NCBI GenBank assembly: GCA_018623875.1
Contig: JAAZUZ010000019.1
Coordinates: 1 to 16,960, forward strand
DNA: 16,960 bases
Direction: 5' to 3'
From: Synechococcus sp. HW_metabat.21
GTDB taxonomy: Bacteria > Cyanobacteriota > Cyanobacteriia > PCC-6307 > Cyanobiaceae
Of this stretch, positions 16,195 to 16,960 are shown piece by piece (positions within the stretch are counted from its first letter, which is position 1; every line of letters begins with the position of its first letter). The notes under the pieces are model-generated. The model made no database searches. It saw only the letters and a program-made list of their open reading frames with translations, and was not told where the DNA came from. The translations under genes were made by a program, and so were the position numbers.

Positions 16195-16222
16195 AGCCCT
16201 GGCGAAACGCCAGGGCTTTTTT
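16195..16222 (+). terminator. Intrinsic terminator of hsp20
   Basis: AGCCCTGGCG (16195-16204) pairs perfectly with CGCCAGGGCT (16208-16217) around an AAA loop, followed by a run of six Ts (16217-16222). It is the strongest terminator in the window and lies 41 nt after the hsp20 stop, isolating hsp20 from the flavodiiron gene. Confidence 0.93.
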
Positions 16223-16296
16223 CTGGCGACAGCACAGGCCATCAGCCAGCTCCCTGGAGAAGCTCCGTAGAGTTCGCTTACTCCCCTGGTGATCCC

Positions 16297-16960
16297 ATGG
16301 CTGTCGTTGCCAGCACGCCCCGGCTGAGCCTGCAGTGCGAGGCCATCGCCAGCGACACCACCACGATCCGCTCCCTGGACTGGGACCGCAGCCGCTTCGA
16401 CATCGAGTTCGGCCTGCGTAACGGCACCACCTACAACAGCTTTCTGGTGCGGGGTGAGCGCACTGCCTTAATCGACACCAGCCACCTCAAGTTCGAGGGG
16501 ACCTGGCTGGACCTGTTGAAGGAGCACATCGATCCCCAATCCATCGACGTGCTGATCGTCAGCCACACCGAACCGGACCACTCCGGCCTGGTGGGTCACG
16601 TCATCGACCTCAACCCCGACATTGAAGTCGTGGGCTCCAAGGTTGCGATTCAGTTCCTGGAAAACCAGGTGCATCGCCCCTTCAAAAGCCGCGCGGTCAA
16701 AAGCGGCGATGAACTCGACCTGGGCACCAACCCCGAGAGCGGTATCCAGCACCGCTTCGAGTTCCTCAGTGCCCCCAACCTGCACTGGCCAGACACGATC
16801 TTTTCCTTCGACCACGGCACCGGGATCCTTTACACCTGCGATGCCTTCGGGATGCACTACTGCTCGGAGGACACCTTCGATGTGGACCCCGGCGCCCTCG
16901 CTCCGGACTTCCGCTTCTATTACGACTGCCTGATGGGCCCCAACGCCCGCAGCGTCCTCC
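16297..16960 (+). CDS. flv3: Flavodiiron protein, Flv3-type (N-terminal part, cut by window end)
   Basis: Flavodiiron proteins of cyanobacteria pass electrons from the photosynthetic chain to O2, giving water, and so protect photosystem I under changing light. Only the first 221 codons are present; the frame stays open to the last base. The sequence begins MAVVASTPRLSLQCEAIASD and contains SLDWDRSRFDIEFGLRNGTT (26-45), typical of the Flv1/Flv3 group. The beta-lactamase-like diiron site is intact: HTEPDH (His90, Glu92, Asp94, His95), His163 in PNLHWPDT and Asp182 in TCDAFGMH. Intact canonical ligands point to Flv3 rather than Flv1, whose ligands are usually replaced. The flavodoxin and flavin-reductase domains should follow beyond the window. 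ATG 16297 is the natural start; no strong Shine-Dalgarno is seen. Confidence 0.85.
   Translation, partial: MAVVASTPRLSLQCEAIASDTTTIRSLDWDRSRFDIEFGLRNGTTYNSFLVRGERTALIDTSHLKFEGTWLDLLKEHIDPQSIDVLIVSHTEPDHSGLVGHVIDLNPDIEVVGSKVAIQFLENQVHRPFKSRAVKSGDELDLGTNPESGIQHRFEFLSAPNLHWPDTIFSFDHGTGILYTCDAFGMHYCSEDTFDVDPGALAPDFRFYYDCLMGPNARSVL

Noticed and set aside
1..16960. CRISPR arrays, tRNA or rRNA genes and complete insertion sequences
   Set aside because: No regularly spaced repeats, cloverleaf-like gene, rRNA signature or terminal-repeat-bounded transposase was seen when reading both strands.

Overview
The window reads as chromosomal DNA of a GC-rich picocyanobacterium of the Synechococcus/Cyanobium type. 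Supporting signs are a flavodiiron protein with the cyanobacterial Flv3 sequence style, a MEKHLA-domain protein, a SNF2 helicase paired with a SWIM zinc-finger protein, a GatB of the cyanobacterial type, and a few HIP1 palindromes (GCGATCGC at 896-905, 8775-8782 and 13522-13529). Most of the window is ordinary core genome, densely packed, with frequent strand changes and short spacers. The species assignment is inference from protein style only.

Left part (1-7652). A 5'-truncated serine recombinase remnant (minus) ends exactly against the argJ stop codon. argJ (arginine biosynthesis, minus) and coaE (coenzyme A, plus) diverge from a 55-bp gap. coaE converges on gatB (minus), with a perfect 11-bp inverted repeat lying across the coaE stop. 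thiO (thiamine, plus) converges on ndk (minus), and a strong ndk terminator has its T-tract over the thiO stop codon. speA (arginine decarboxylase, plus) diverges from ndk.

Middle part (7657-10576). A 63-residue unknown gene (minus) lies 91 bp downstream of alaS (minus). Its Shine-Dalgarno is buried in a 10-bp hairpin that can be replaced by a competing upstream hairpin. This could be an RNA switch and is the least expected regulatory signal in the window.

Right part (10618-16960). A small membrane protein, a large SNF2-family ATPase, a SWIM zinc-finger protein and a MEKHLA-domain protein follow one another on the plus strand with gaps of 18, 4 and 1 nt, so they look like one operon. Its function is not established and it is the best candidate here for an undescribed system. 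A separate small heat-shock protein gene follows, with a good ribosome site and a strong terminator, and then the first 221 codons of an Flv3-type flavodiiron protein, cut by the window edge.

Arginine links two of the core genes, since argJ makes ornithine for arginine synthesis and speA decarboxylates arginine. The remaining core genes serve translation (gatB, alaS), cofactors (coaE, thiO), nucleotide balance (ndk) and photoprotection (flv3). No tRNA, rRNA, CRISPR array or intact mobile element was seen.
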